Source: Jeotgalibacillus sp. S-D1
Lineage (GTDB): Bacteria; Bacillota; Bacilli; Bacillales; Jeotgalibacillaceae
Length of the DNA: 64,000 nt
Reading direction: 5' to 3'
NCBI RefSeq assembly: GCF_004358665.1
Contig: NZ_SMZR01000001.1
Span: 496,001-560,000, forward strand
Positions 46,502-56,805 of this stretch are shown here, one piece after another (position 1 is the first letter of the stretch; each line of letters begins with the position of its first letter). The notes under the pieces are model-generated. The model made no database searches and had not been told where the DNA came from. It saw only the letters and a list, made by a program, of their open reading frames with translations. Both the position numbers and the translations under genes were made by a program.

Positions 46502-46927
46502 ATGGAAAAAGTGGATCATATCGGAATTGCAGTTAAATCGATTGAAGCGTCGCTGCCATTTTATACTGAAATGTTAGCGCTTACTTTAATTAAAAAAGAA
46601 ACAGTGGAAAACCAGGGGGTTGCTGTTGCTTTTATCGATGCGGGAAATGTGAAATTGGAATTGCTGGAACCATTGAATGACCTCTCTCCCATTGCAAAAT
46701 TTATTGAGAAAAAGGGAGAGGGTATTCATCATATAGCTTTTAAGGTTGAGGGAATCGATCAAAGGTTGAATGATCTGAAGGAAAAGGGAATTCGCTTTAT
46801 CTCGGACCAGCCAAAACCCGGAGCAGGCGGTGCTGCGGTAGCTTTCATGCATCCTACTCAGGCTCATGGGGTCTTATATGAAATTTGTGATCATTCGTCA
46901 ATAAAAGGAGCGGCTGGAAATGAGTAA
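46502..46927 (+). CDS. mce: Methylmalonyl-CoA epimerase
   Basis: A 141-aa vicinal-oxygen-chelate protein that racemises (S)- to (R)-methylmalonyl-CoA for MutAB. Metal ligands: His in VDHIGIAVKS, His in GIHHIAFKV, Glu in VLYEICDH; further LELLEPL. It overlaps the carboxyltransferase gene by 8 nt. Confidence 0.94.
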   Translation: MEKVDHIGIAVKSIEASLPFYTEMLALTLIKKETVENQGVAVAFIDAGNVKLELLEPLNDLSPIAKFIEKKGEGIHHIAFKVEGIDQRLNDLKEKGIRFISDQPKPGAGGAAVAFMHPTQAHGVLYEICDHSSIKGAAGNE

Positions 46928-48470
46928 TATGTTTGAAAAAATAAATGAGCTTTATGATAGAAGAAGAGAGATTGAAATGGGCGGAGGAGACGAGCGCATA
47001 GCCCGTCAGCATGACAAAGGAAAGCTTACAGCCAGGGAGCGTATTGACTTATTGGTAGATGAAGGATCCTTTATGGAACTGAACCCTTTTATTGAACATC
47101 GGTCTGGTGATTTTGGAATGGACGGACTTAAAGGGCCTGGCGACGGGGTTGTGACGGGCTTTGGAAAAGTAAATGGACGCGATATTTATTTATTTTCACA
47201 GGATTTTACAGTATTCGGTGGTGCGCTTGGAGAGATGCATGCAGAAAAAATCGCGCATGTAATGGATCTTGCTGCAAAAAATGGGGCGCCTTTTATCGGA
47301 TTAAATGATTCCGGAGGTGCTCGAATTCAAGAGGGAGTTGTTTCCCTGGATGGATACGGACATATTTTTTACCGCAATGCGATTTATTCAGGGGTAATCC
47401 CTCAAATATCTGTTATTATGGGTCCTTGTGCCGGCGGAGCCGTTTATTCTCCGGCGATAACTGATTTTGTGTTTATGGTGGATAAAACGAGCCAAATGTT
47501 TATTACAGGCCCGAAAGTGATCGAAACAGTCACGGGTGAAAAAATATCTTCAGAGGATCTTGGAGGATCAAAAATACATAACTCCATCTCCGGCAATGCT
47601 CACTTCAGAGCTCAGACTGAAAAAGAAATATTAGAAGATGTTCGTTCTCTTCTCAGCTATCTGCCGCAATCAAATGAAGAAAAACCACCGCGCATGGAAG
47701 CGGATTTGCAATCAGACGACCGGCCCGATCTCGCGGATTCTATTCCTTATGATCCGCTGCGTCCTTATGATGTTCGTATCGTCATTGAACAAGTGGTGGA
47801 TGAGGACTCTTTCATGGAAGTCCAAAAAGAATTTGCCCGGAACATCGTGATCGGACTTGCCAGAATTAAAGGGGAAGTCGTCGGATTAATATGTAACCAG
47901 CCAAAAGTGATGGCCGGCGGACTCGACATTGACTCCAGTGATAAGGCTTCCCGTTTTATTCGTTTTTGTGATTCATTTAATATTCCGCTTATAACGTTTG
48001 AGGATGTAACAGGGTTTTTTCCTGGAATCAAACAGGAGCATGGGGGAATAATCCGCCATGGAGCTAAAATTCTATACGCGTATTCGGAGGCTACTGTGCC
48101 AAAAATGACAGTAATATTAAGAAAAGCCTATGGGGGGGCATACGTGGCACTGAATAGCAAATCTATCGGTGCCGATCTTGTTTTTGCATGGCCGAATGCG
48201 GAAATTGCAGTGATGGGCCCTCAAGGAGCAGCAAATATTATTTTTGCCAAGGAGATTGCGCAAAGCAGCAATCCTGAAGAAACAAGAGCAAAAAAAATAG
48301 AGGAATACCGTGAAAAATTTGCCAATCCGTTTGTGGCAGCTGCCAGAGGAATGGTAGATGACGTAATTGATCCAAGAGAGACGAGAATTAAATTAATCCA
48401 AGCCCTGGATATGATGCGTAATAAAAAGGAAGAGCGTCCGAAGAAAAAGCATGGAAATATCCCATTGTAA
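46920..48470 (+). CDS. mmdA: Propionyl-CoA carboxylase beta / methylmalonyl-CoA decarboxylase alpha type carboxyltransferase
   Basis: A 516-aa carboxyltransferase with two crotonase-like halves. Oxyanion-hole glycines in GLNDSGGARIQEGV and MGPCAGGAVYSPAI (first half), and DVTGFFPGIKQEHGGIIRHG and RKAYGGAYVAL (second). B. subtilis YqjD. Next to mce, it most likely makes (S)-methylmalonyl-CoA from propionyl-CoA. It needs a biotin carboxylase/BCCP; none lies in this operon, so AccC/AccB or a remote subunit must serve. Confidence 0.93.
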   Translation: MSNMFEKINELYDRRREIEMGGGDERIARQHDKGKLTARERIDLLVDEGSFMELNPFIEHRSGDFGMDGLKGPGDGVVTGFGKVNGRDIYLFSQDFTVFGGALGEMHAEKIAHVMDLAAKNGAPFIGLNDSGGARIQEGVVSLDGYGHIFYRNAIYSGVIPQISVIMGPCAGGAVYSPAITDFVFMVDKTSQMFITGPKVIETVTGEKISSEDLGGSKIHNSISGNAHFRAQTEKEILEDVRSLLSYLPQSNEEKPPRMEADLQSDDRPDLADSIPYDPLRPYDVRIVIEQVVDEDSFMEVQKEFARNIVIGLARIKGEVVGLICNQPKVMAGGLDIDSSDKASRFIRFCDSFNIPLITFEDVTGFFPGIKQEHGGIIRHGAKILYAYSEATVPKMTVILRKAYGGAYVALNSKSIGADLVFAWPNAEIAVMGPQGAANIIFAKEIAQSSNPEETRAKKIEEYREKFANPFVAAARGMVDDVIDPRETRIKLIQALDMMRNKKEERPKKKHGNIPL

Positions 48471-48480
48471 TGGTTCTTTT

Positions 48481-48509
48481 TTGAGTGTAATGACTTTTCA
48501 CGTTATACT
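48481..48509 (+). promoter_or_regulatory. Sigma-A promoter for yqjE
   Basis: TTGAGT and TATACT separated by 17 nt, 33 nt before the gene. Confidence 0.6.
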
Positions 48510-48542
48510 TGGAAGCGTCATTACATAATTGGAGGGTCAAAC

Positions 48543-49664
48543 ATGATTAATGAGTCAAGATTAGTGGATGAATTTTTAGAGCTAGTTAAAGTGGATTCAG
48601 AAACAAAGCACGAGGCGGAAATTAGTGCCCTTTTAAAGAAAAAATTCAGTTCGCTCGGATTGGAAATTGAAGAAGATGACAGCATGGCAGAAACAGGTCA
48701 TGGTGCCAACAACTTAATTTGTACATTGCAGGGGACAAAGGCAGGGGCGGATACGATTTATTTCACTTCCCATATGGATACGGTTACGCCCGGGAAAAGT
48801 ATTAATCCTGTTATAAAAGATGGGTATGTTCATTCAGATGGCACAACGATTCTTGGTGCAGACGATAAAGCGGGGATTGCTGCCATGCTTGAACTGGTTA
48901 AACAGCTAAAAGAACAAAACATCGAGCATGGAAGCATTCAGTTTATTATTACAGCAGGAGAAGAATCAGGGCTTGTAGGAGCCAAAGCGTTAAAGCCGTC
49001 TTATGTAAAAGCTAAATACGGTTTTGCTGTAGATAGTGATGGCAAAGTTGGAAATATCATTGTTGCAGCTCCTACACAAGCAAAAGTCAAAGCAGTCATC
49101 CACGGGAAAACAGCACATGCAGGCGTTGCACCGGAAAAGGGCGTTTCTGCTATAACAATTGCTTCAAAAGCAATTGCTGCAATGCCGCTTGGACGAATTG
49201 ATGAAGAAACAACAGCCAATATCGGCCGGTTCGAAGGCGGAAGTGCGACAAATATTGTTTGTGACCGGGTAGACGTTTTGGCTGAGGCCAGATCACTGTC
49301 ACCCGAAAAGATGGAGTCCCAGGCTGCAAAAATGAAAGAAGCATTTGAGCATGCCGCGCAGGAAATGGGCGGAAAAGCTGATGTGGAAGTACAAGTGATG
49401 TATCCCGGGTTTAAATTTCAAGAACAGGATGAAGTGGTACAAATTGCGCTTAAAGCTGCTAAATCCATTGGAAGACCTTCCTCGCTTCTCACAAGCGGTG
49501 GAGGAAGCGACGCCAATGTTATAGCAGGAATGGGCGTGCCAACAGTGAACCTCGCTGTCGGGTACGAAGATATTCATACAAAAAATGAAAAAATGCCAAT
49601 TGAAGAGCTGAATAAACTGGCAGAGCTTTTAACTTCGATCGTAAAAGAAGCAGCGAAAAACTAA
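48543..49664 (+). CDS. yqjE: M20 family peptidase, PepT-like (YqjE)
   Basis: A 373-aa zinc peptidase. Metal and catalytic motifs: TSHMDTVTPG (His, Asp), GADDKAGIAAML (Asp), TAGEESGLVGAKAL (Glu-Glu). Dimerisation domain at about 180-290. Annotated as a tripeptidase-like protein in Bacillus; substrate not established. GGAGGG before the ATG. Confidence 0.9.
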   Translation: MINESRLVDEFLELVKVDSETKHEAEISALLKKKFSSLGLEIEEDDSMAETGHGANNLICTLQGTKAGADTIYFTSHMDTVTPGKSINPVIKDGYVHSDGTTILGADDKAGIAAMLELVKQLKEQNIEHGSIQFIITAGEESGLVGAKALKPSYVKAKYGFAVDSDGKVGNIIVAAPTQAKVKAVIHGKTAHAGVAPEKGVSAITIASKAIAAMPLGRIDEETTANIGRFEGGSATNIVCDRVDVLAEARSLSPEKMESQAAKMKEAFEHAAQEMGGKADVEVQVMYPGFKFQEQDEVVQIALKAAKSIGRPSSLLTSGGGSDANVIAGMGVPTVNLAVGYEDIHTKNEKMPIEELNKLAELLTSIVKEAAKN

Positions 49665-49678
49665 ATACACTACTTGAA

Positions 49679-49712
49679 TGCACCCTTAAATTGAGGGTGC
49701 TTCTTTCTTTTG
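49679..49712 (+). terminator. Intrinsic terminator after yqjE
   Basis: GCACCCT pairs with AGGGTGC, 6-nt A/T-rich loop, T-rich tail. Confidence 0.8.
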
Positions 49713-49758
49713 TGAAGATCCTTTAATCGTGTACAATAAGTGGGGGGAGGCATGGTTC

Positions 49759-51003
49759 ATGGTTATGGCAAAACGGGGAAGAATTATTTTACATGTTGAT
49801 ATGAATAGTTTTTACGCTTCTGTAGAAATCGCTCATAATCCATCTTTAAAGGGAAAACCTCTGGCAATTGCAGGCAACCCTGAGGAACGAAAAGGAATTA
49901 TCGTGACATGCAGTTATGAAGCCCGTGCATTTGGTGTGAAAACAACAATGCCTATTTGGGAAGCAAAAAAACTTTGTCCCAAGCTGATGATCATGCGTCC
50001 TGATTTCGACCGGTATCGCCAGGCATCAAAAGCAATGTTTGATATTCTCCGTTCTTATACCTCAGAGGTAGAACCTGTATCAATTGATGAAGGGTATATG
50101 GACATTACAGAAATAGAGGAAGAATCTCCAATTGATTTAATTTCAACCATACAAGACCGTATATTGTGCGAGTTGGGTCTTCCTTGCAGTATTGGCGTGG
50201 CTCCTAATAAATTTTTAGCAAAAATGGCTTCCGATATGAAAAAACCACTTGGGATTACTGTGCTGAGAAAACGGGATGTGCCATCTGTTATGTGGCCAAT
50301 GCCTGCACAGTCCATGCACGGTGTAGGAAGCAAAACAGCAGAGAAACTTAAATCGATCGGCATTGAAACGATTGGAGACCTGGCAAGCGGGGAGGATATA
50401 CAGCTCAAGGCGCTGCTTGGAATAAATGGGAAGCGGCTGAAGGAACGCGCCAATGGAGTGGATGATCGGAAAGTGGACCCTGACAGCATCTACGATTTTA
50501 AGAGTGTGGGCAATTCCACAACATTGCCAACAGACGTGGCGAATCAATCAGAGCTTGTCTCTGTTTTATTTAAACTGTCTGTAAAAGTCAGCCAGCGGTT
50601 AAAATCAAAATCGATGCTTGCCTACGGTGTTTCTGTCATGATTCGATTTAAAAATCGTAAAACCATAACGCGCAGCTGTTTGGTGAAAAGTCCTATTCAT
50701 CATGCGGAAGATCTGCAAGAGGTTGCCAAATCGCTTTTTTTGACCCATTGGGATGGAAGTCCAATCAGGCTGTTAGGCGTTACTGCACAGGAGCTGGTGG
50801 AGCGTAAACAGGCGGTAAAACAGCTAGATTTATTTACTTATGAGGAAGATGCAAAGCATGAACCGATCGACCGGGTACTTGAGCAAATTGAAAATAAGTA
50901 TGGTTCCGGAAAGCTGAATAGGGGAATGCACAAAAGCGGGGGAGTACAGGGCGCTTCAGCTGAAACAAGTTTCAGTAAGGATTTTTTAAGCGACCATAAA
51001 TAA
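49759..51003 (+). CDS. polY1: DNA polymerase IV (Y-family)
   Basis: A 414-aa error-prone translesion polymerase. Catalytic acids are in ILHVDMNSFYASVE and SIDEGYMDIT; the little-finger domain covers about 250-360. The C-terminal QLDLFTYEE is a good beta-clamp-binding motif (QLxLF). ATG 49759 is 8 nt after GGGGGAGG and is in frame; an earlier ATG at 49752 is out of frame. B. subtilis YqjH. Confidence 0.94.
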   Translation: MVMAKRGRIILHVDMNSFYASVEIAHNPSLKGKPLAIAGNPEERKGIIVTCSYEARAFGVKTTMPIWEAKKLCPKLMIMRPDFDRYRQASKAMFDILRSYTSEVEPVSIDEGYMDITEIEEESPIDLISTIQDRILCELGLPCSIGVAPNKFLAKMASDMKKPLGITVLRKRDVPSVMWPMPAQSMHGVGSKTAEKLKSIGIETIGDLASGEDIQLKALLGINGKRLKERANGVDDRKVDPDSIYDFKSVGNSTTLPTDVANQSELVSVLFKLSVKVSQRLKSKSMLAYGVSVMIRFKNRKTITRSCLVKSPIHHAEDLQEVAKSLFLTHWDGSPIRLLGVTAQELVERKQAVKQLDLFTYEEDAKHEPIDRVLEQIENKYGSGKLNRGMHKSGGVQGASAETSFSKDFLSDHK

Positions 51004-51108
51004 GGCAATTATTTTAGCCTTTGGTGAAAATAGTGTTACAATAGTGATTGATTAATGGAATGCTTAATTAAGCAGTTGAATAATGGAAGAGAAAGGACGT
51101 TAAAAACG

Positions 51109-52521
51109 ATGGCAAAACAACAAATAGGTGTAGTTGGATTAGCAGTTATGGGCAAAAACCTTGCCTGGAATATTGAAAGCAGAGGGTTTTCTGTAGCCGT
51201 CTACAATCGCTCTTCAGCAAAAGTAGATGATATGCTGGCTGAATCAGAAGGAAAACAAATTTATGGTACATATAGCGTGGAGGAGTTTGTTGAATCGCTT
51301 GAAGCTCCAAGGAAAATTCTTTTAATGGTTAAGGCAGGAGCGGCTACTGATGCAACAATCAGCAGCTTATTGCCCTTGCTGGACAAAGGCGATATTTTAA
51401 TTGATGGAGGAAATACCTTCTATAAAGATACAATTCGCCGTAACCAGGAATTAAGTGAACACGGAATTCATTTCATCGGAACCGGCGTATCAGGTGGAGA
51501 AGAGGGTGCTCTGACAGGACCGTCCATCATGCCTGGCGGTCAAAAAGAGGCGTATGAATTAGTGGCACCAATATTTGAACAGATTTCAGCTAAAGTTAAT
51601 GGAGAAGCATGCAGTACCTATATTGGACCAGACGGAGCAGGACATTACGTGAAAATGGTTCATAATGGCATTGAGTATGCTGATATGCAGCTGATCGCTG
51701 AATCTTATTTCCTTATGAAAAATGTATTAGGATTATCAGCTGAGGAACTTCACGAAGTATTTTCAGACTGGAACAAAGGTGAACTTGACAGCTATCTGAT
51801 TGAAATTACTGCAGATATTTTCAAGAAAAAAGACGCAGAGACGGGCAAACCTATGGTTGATGTCATTCTCGATAAAGCAGGCCAAAAAGGTACTGGTAAA
51901 TGGACAAGCCAAAGTGCGCTTGATCTTGGCACTCCGCTTCCAATTATTACTGAATCAGTATTTGCCAGATTTATTTCCGCAATTAAAGATGAGCGTGTTG
52001 CAGCAAGCAAAGTTTTAAGCGGACCAGCACCTGCTGCCCCTCAAAAAGATAAAACAGAAGTAATTGAAGCGATTCGCCGTGCTCTTTACATGTCAAAAAT
52101 TGCTTCTTATGCACAGGGGTTTGCGCAAATGAAAGCTGCCTCTGAGGAATATAACTGGGATTTGAAGTTTGGTGACATAGCCATGATTTTCAGAGGCGGA
52201 TGTATTATCCGTGCTCAATTTTTGCAAAAAATTAAAGAAGCGTATGACCGTAATCCTTCATTAATGAACTTAATGCTTGATGACTACTTTAAAGAAATTG
52301 TTGAATCCTACCAGTATGCGCTGCGGGAAGTTATTTCTCTGGCAGTTCAAAATGGTGTGCCGGTTCCTGGTTTCTCTACAGCATTAGCTTATTATGACAG
52401 CTACCGCACAGAAACGCTTCCGGCCAATTTAATTCAGGCACAGCGTGATTATTTCGGAGCTCATACGTATGAGCGTGTTGACCGAGAGGGAATCTTCCAT
52501 ACTGAATGGATGGAAGATTAA
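51109..52521 (+). CDS. gndA: 6-phosphogluconate dehydrogenase
   Basis: A 470-aa decarboxylating dehydrogenase of the oxidative pentose phosphate pathway. Rossmann motif [17 protein letters not shown] with NRS after the second strand (NADP preference), [11 protein letters not shown], catalytic Lys in [18 protein letters not shown] 51109 gives the family N-terminus. zwf, two genes on and on the opposite strand, supplies the preceding reaction. Confidence 0.96.
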   Translation: MAKQQIGVVGLAVMGKNLAWNIESRGFSVAVYNRSSAKVDDMLAESEGKQIYGTYSVEEFVESLEAPRKILLMVKAGAATDATISSLLPLLDKGDILIDGGNTFYKDTIRRNQELSEHGIHFIGTGVSGGEEGALTGPSIMPGGQKEAYELVAPIFEQISAKVNGEACSTYIGPDGAGHYVKMVHNGIEYADMQLIAESYFLMKNVLGLSAEELHEVFSDWNKGELDSYLIEITADIFKKKDAETGKPMVDVILDKAGQKGTGKWTSQSALDLGTPLPIITESVFARFISAIKDERVAASKVLSGPAPAAPQKDKTEVIEAIRRALYMSKIASYAQGFAQMKAASEEYNWDLKFGDIAMIFRGGCIIRAQFLQKIKEAYDRNPSLMNLMLDDYFKEIVESYQYALREVISLAVQNGVPVPGFSTALAYYDSYRTETLPANLIQAQRDYFGAHTYERVDREGIFHTEWMED

Positions 52522-52539
52522 AAAGTACCTGCAAAAAGC

Positions 52540-52578
52540 CTGAGCCTCATCCGTGATATAGGGATAGAGGCTCTTTTG
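52540..52578 (+). terminator. Hairpin terminator after gndA
   Basis: GAGCCTCATCC and GGGATAGAGGCTC form an imperfect stem with a short T-run directly before the ribosome binding site of the next gene. It may be partial. Confidence 0.55.
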
Positions 52579-52593
52579 AAAGGAGGAAAAAAA

Positions 52594-52962
52594 ATGAAGT
52601 GGGCAAGCCGGATTTACGGATTTTTTATGTTGTTTGCCGGCGTTATGCACTTTAAGAAAGCCCGGATGTTTATGAGAATTGTTCCAGCCTTTCTTCCTTT
52701 TAAAAAAATGATAGTCTGGATCTCAGGCGTGGTGGAAATTCTGGTAGGGGTATTGCTGATTCTTAACCGTTTTATGGCGTTTGCGAGTAAGCTGCTCACC
52801 TGGCTTTTAATCCTCGTGTGGCCGGCTAATATTTATATGGCTATGAAAAAGATGCCTTTAAAAAAAGGACAGAAGCCTAAGCCCGTATTACTATGGGCAA
52901 GAGTGCTTTTCCAGTGGCCTCTTATAAAATGGGCTGAGAAAATGAGTGTGCAAAATAAATAA
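52594..52962 (+). CDS. DoxX-like small membrane protein
   Basis: A 122-aa protein with four hydrophobic segments (about 5-19, 40-62, 65-88, 98-113), the DoxX/MauE-like layout. AAAGGAGG lies before the ATG. It is inserted between gndA and zwf and has no assigned role. Confidence 0.7.
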   Translation: MKWASRIYGFFMLFAGVMHFKKARMFMRIVPAFLPFKKMIVWISGVVEILVGVLLILNRFMAFASKLLTWLLILVWPANIYMAMKKMPLKKGQKPKPVLLWARVLFQWPLIKWAEKMSVQNK

Positions 52963-52993
52963 AAGGCTTTCGGCGATTGCCGAAAGCCTTTTA
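52961..52993. terminator. Bidirectional terminator between the DoxX-like gene and zwf
   Basis: AAAAGGCTTTCGGC and GCCGAAAGCCTTTT form a perfect 14-bp stem with a GATT loop. Confidence 0.93.
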
Positions 52994-52994
52994 T

Positions 52995-54488
52995 TTATTT
53001 ATCTAATTCTCCTACAGACCACCATTCAAATCCTTCATCGGCCAGCAGCTTATGGCTTTTATCCGGCCCCATGCCGCCCGATTCATAATTTGGAAAAGAT
53101 TCTTCTTTGGTTGATTCCCAATGATCAGAAATTTTATCCACAAAACTCCATGATCGTCTTACTTCGTCCCAATGGGTAAAATTGGTTGCATCGCCCATGA
53201 TACAGTCAAATAGCAATTTTTCATAAGCTTCAGGCGTATTGATGCCATCCACGCTGCTTGCGGAATAGCTTAGTTTCACTGGCTGAGTATTTACGCCTTC
53301 ACTGGTTTTCTTTGCATTAAGGTGTAATGTGATGCCCTCGTCAGGCTGAATATGAATAACGAGTAAATTTGGATCCAGCGAATGCTCTTTATTATAATAA
53401 AGGTTCATAGGAATATCTTTAAACTGCACAACTATTTTAGTGGATTTTACCGCCATGCTTTTCCCTGTGCGGATAAAGAATGGAACGCCTGCCCAGCGGA
53501 AATTGTCAATCATCACTTTTCCGGCGACAAATGTTTCAGTATTTGAAGCAGCATCCACGTTTGCTCCTTCACGGTATCCTTTTACTTCTTTTCCATTTAC
53601 AATCCCTGGACCATATTGTCCCCGCACAAAGTAGTCATCGACTTCTTTGCCTTCAACCGGCCGCATGGAGCGCAATACACGGACTTTTTCACTTCTTATT
53701 TCATCGGTGCTTAAATTGATCGGAGGTTCCATGGCAAGCAGAGCCACCATCTGTAGCATATGGTTTTGTACCATATCACGTAATGCACCGCTGGTTTCAT
53801 AGTAGCGTCCCCGTTCCTCCACACCCAGCGTTTCAGAAGAGGTAATTTGAATATTAGAGATAAACCGGCTGTTCCACAGGGGTTCAAACAATGCATTCGC
53901 AAAACGGATGACTTCGATATTTTGGACCATTTCTTTTCCTAAGTAATGATCAATACGATAGATCTGTTCTTCAGAAAACGATTTGCGAATCTGTTCATTT
54001 AATGCTCCGGCAGACGGCAAATCGTGGCCAAACGGCTTTTCGATAACCAGACGGCAAAAACCATTGGTGTCTGTTAAGCCATCCTGCTTTAAATGATCTG
54101 TAATTGTGCCGAAAAACTCAGGTGCCATTGCCAGATAAAAGATTCTGTTGCCTTCAAGTGTGAAATTTTCATCCAGCTCATTAGCGAGTTCTTTTAGCTG
54201 TATGTAAGAGCGTGAGTCAGTTACGTCATGAGATTGATATACACAATGCTCAATAAATAATTCAATTTGATCATTTGAATGTGCGGAGTTTTGCAAGGCG
54301 CTTCTTACATGCTCTCTGAACTGTTCTTGAGACCATTCCCTGCGGCCTACTCCCAGCACGGCAAATTGATCTGACAGGTTTCCTTTTAAGTATAGCTGAT
54401 AAAGAGAAGGAAATAGCTTTCTTTTAGCAAGGTCGCCTGTTGCGCCAAAAATCATAATTAAGGTTGGTGGTGTTTTATCTTGTTTCAC
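52995..54488 (-). CDS. zwf: Glucose-6-phosphate 1-dehydrogenase
   Basis: A 497-aa enzyme, first step of the oxidative pentose phosphate pathway. Nucleotide site [17 protein letters not shown], catalytic signature RIDHYLGKE, and [13 protein letters not shown] start with GTGAGG upstream. It converges on the DoxX-like gene. Confidence 0.96.
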   Translation of the reverse strand: MKQDKTPPTLIMIFGATGDLAKRKLFPSLYQLYLKGNLSDQFAVLGVGRREWSQEQFREHVRSALQNSAHSNDQIELFIEHCVYQSHDVTDSRSYIQLKELANELDENFTLEGNRIFYLAMAPEFFGTITDHLKQDGLTDTNGFCRLVIEKPFGHDLPSAGALNEQIRKSFSEEQIYRIDHYLGKEMVQNIEVIRFANALFEPLWNSRFISNIQITSSETLGVEERGRYYETSGALRDMVQNHMLQMVALLAMEPPINLSTDEIRSEKVRVLRSMRPVEGKEVDDYFVRGQYGPGIVNGKEVKGYREGANVDAASNTETFVAGKVMIDNFRWAGVPFFIRTGKSMAVKSTKIVVQFKDIPMNLYYNKEHSLDPNLLVIHIQPDEGITLHLNAKKTSEGVNTQPVKLSYSASSVDGINTPEAYEKLLFDCIMGDATNFTHWDEVRRSWSFVDKISDHWESTKEESFPNYESGGMGPDKSHKLLADEGFEWWSVGELDK

Positions 54489-54760
54489 GTTCAGGACCTC
54501 ACTTTTATTTAATAAATATTCTGGATACCTTCTAAATAATAAATGATGCTAAAATACAATATCTAAATTGTATAGGTGTGGTTGATGATATGCAACAGTT
54601 ATGCAACTTTGATTTTTATGGCAAAAACTAATAAAGAGGGAACATCACCGCAAATATTTATGATTGGCCGGCTTTTCCAAGGGCAATTACAAGGGGCGTA
54701 TGGCGCCAAAACAGATTGAAATGTGGTATGATTGTGCTCAAATGGAGGTGCCTTTTAAGC

Positions 54761-55699
54761 ATGCAGCTATTATTTTTGGGAACGGGTGCCGGTGTGCCTG
54801 CTAAACAGAGAAATGTTTCATCCATAGCATTAAAGAGACTGAACAAGCGCGGAGCGATCTGGCTTTTTGATTGCGGAGAAGCCACACAGCATCAAATCCT
54901 GCATACAACGATCAAACCAAGAAGGATTGAAAAAATATTTATTACACACCTCCATGGTGATCATATCTACGGTTTGCCTGGCCTGCTTGGCAGCCGCTCG
55001 TTCCAGGGCGGAACTGAGCCTCTGACTGTTTATGGACCAAAAGGTATTAAAGAATTTGTGCAAACAACGCTTCAGGTAAGCGCAACTTATGTAAAATATG
55101 AACTGAGAATTGTAGAAATTGAAGATGGCATGGTCATAGATGATGAGGACTGTATCATTGAAGCAGGCAAGCTCGACCATGGCATAGAATCATTTGGCTA
55201 CCGGATAACAGAAAAAGATCGACCTGGAGAGTTGGATGCAGATAAACTAAGAAAGATAGGCATCCCTCCCGGACCGCTTTATCAAAAGCTAAAGTCGAAG
55301 CAGGTGATAGAGTGGGAAGGGATGACGCTGAATGGGGCGGACTTTTTAGGAAGAGACAAAAAAGGGCTGATTGTCACGATTCTTGGAGACACCCGCTTAT
55401 GCAGCCGTTCATTTGAATTGGCAAGAGATGCCGATTTACTTGTGCACGAAGCAACTTTTGATGAAAAAAGTGAAGAAATGGCCTTTCAATATTTTCATTC
55501 CACTACAGCCCAGGCCGCACTGGTGGCAAAAGAAGCGGGGGTTAGAGAGCTCTGGCTAACTCATATCAGCTCTCGCTATACAAGTGACGATCTCGGGCAA
55601 TTGCTGGAAGAAGCAAAAAGGATTTTTCCTCCCAGTTTTATTGCTCAAGACTTAATTGAGACAAATAATTTAAAAGCACAAAAACCTGAGTCAGACTAG
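54761..55699 (+). CDS. rnz: Ribonuclease Z
   Basis: A 312-aa metallo-beta-lactamase-fold endonuclease that matures tRNA 3' ends without encoded CCA. Zinc motif [20 protein letters not shown], the exosite arm (about 150-200), GDTRLC, and the HSTTAQAA and LTHISSRY C-terminal ligands. ATG 54761 follows GGAGGTG. Confidence 0.95.
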   Translation: MQLLFLGTGAGVPAKQRNVSSIALKRLNKRGAIWLFDCGEATQHQILHTTIKPRRIEKIFITHLHGDHIYGLPGLLGSRSFQGGTEPLTVYGPKGIKEFVQTTLQVSATYVKYELRIVEIEDGMVIDDEDCIIEAGKLDHGIESFGYRITEKDRPGELDADKLRKIGIPPGPLYQKLKSKQVIEWEGMTLNGADFLGRDKKGLIVTILGDTRLCSRSFELARDADLLVHEATFDEKSEEMAFQYFHSTTAQAALVAKEAGVRELWLTHISSRYTSDDLGQLLEEAKRIFPPSFIAQDLIETNNLKAQKPESD

Positions 55700-55715
55700 C
55701 AGACTCAGGTTTTTT
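55681..55715. terminator. Bidirectional terminator between rnz and namA
   Basis: AAAACCTGAGTC and GACTCAGGTTTT form a perfect stem; the left arm includes the end of rnz. Confidence 0.9.
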
Positions 55716-55716
55716 A

Positions 55717-56739
55717 TTAACTGTTCCATCCGCGTTCATATTGCTTGGGCGGCTGTATATCTGTTTTTAATTGGGCTGCTGCGGTTCTTGGCCAATAAGG
55801 ATCCCTTAATAATTCACGTGCAAGAAAAATAAGGTCTGCCCGTTTATTTTGCAGAATTTCCTCTGCCTGAATACCGGTTGTGATTAATCCAACTGCCCCA
55901 ACGGGAATATCTGCACCCTTTTTAATGGTTTCTGCCATGCCTACCTGATAACCTGGATATACATTGATTTTAGCAGGCACCACAGCTCCAGAGCTGACAT
56001 CAATCAGGTCCACGCCCTGCTCCTTCATCCATTTTGCAAATGGTATATAATCCTCAGCTGCAAGCCCGTTTTCATCCCAATCACTTGCTGAAACCCGTAC
56101 AATCAGCGGACCATTCCATACGTCTTTTACAGCATCTACAATCTCTCTGAGAAAACGATAGCGATTTTCTGCCGATCCGCCATAATCATCTTCTCTTCTG
56201 TTGGCAAGAGGTGAAAGAAATTCATTAATTAAATAGCCATGGGCACCATGAAGCTCGATAATATCAAATCCTGCCTCATCTGCTCTTCTGGCTCCCTGCT
56301 TGAATGCCAATACGGTTTCATTAATATCCTTCAGACTCATTTCCAAAGGAGTTTTCATTTTTTCATTAAATGGAATGGCTGATGGAGCAATGATGTCGCC
56401 GTCAGTCATCGACTTGCGGCCTGCATGCGCTAATTGAATAGCAGTTTTAGCTCCCTGCTCTTTAATTAAAGTAACCAGTTCGCGAAGACCATGAATATGT
56501 TCATCGTTCCAGATGCCGAGGTCTTCATTTGAAATGCGGCCCTGTGGTGTCACCGCTGTTGCTTCGAGCATGATGAGTCCAACTTGTCCAACCGCTCGGC
56601 TTGTATAATGCGTTTTATGCCAATTTTCTACATGACCATCCTTATTATGCGAAGAATACATGCACATTGGTGCCATGACAATGCGATTTTTTAACGTTAC
56701 ATCCTTAATGGTATAAGGTGAAAAAAGAGCTGTGGTCAT
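55717..56739 (-). CDS. namA: NADPH dehydrogenase NamA (old yellow enzyme, YqjM)
   Basis: A 340-aa FMN enzyme reducing activated C=C bonds. Cys26 and Tyr28 in MAPMCMYSS are the YqjM-class residues; [16 protein letters not shown] holds the substrate-binding His pair; phosphate site near [15 protein letters not shown] before the ATG. Probably a detoxification role in oxidative/xenobiotic stress, as for YqjM. Confidence 0.94.
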   Translation of the reverse strand: MTTALFSPYTIKDVTLKNRIVMAPMCMYSSHNKDGHVENWHKTHYTSRAVGQVGLIMLEATAVTPQGRISNEDLGIWNDEHIHGLRELVTLIKEQGAKTAIQLAHAGRKSMTDGDIIAPSAIPFNEKMKTPLEMSLKDINETVLAFKQGARRADEAGFDIIELHGAHGYLINEFLSPLANRREDDYGGSAENRYRFLREIVDAVKDVWNGPLIVRVSASDWDENGLAAEDYIPFAKWMKEQGVDLIDVSSGAVVPAKINVYPGYQVGMAETIKKGADIPVGAVGLITTGIQAEEILQNKRADLIFLARELLRDPYWPRTAAAQLKTDIQPPKQYERGWNS

Positions 56740-56805
56740 CCGGTTGCCTCCTATTGTTTAGTGTTCCTAAATAGTATAACAAGGAGCTCTTCATAACCAA
56801 AAGAA

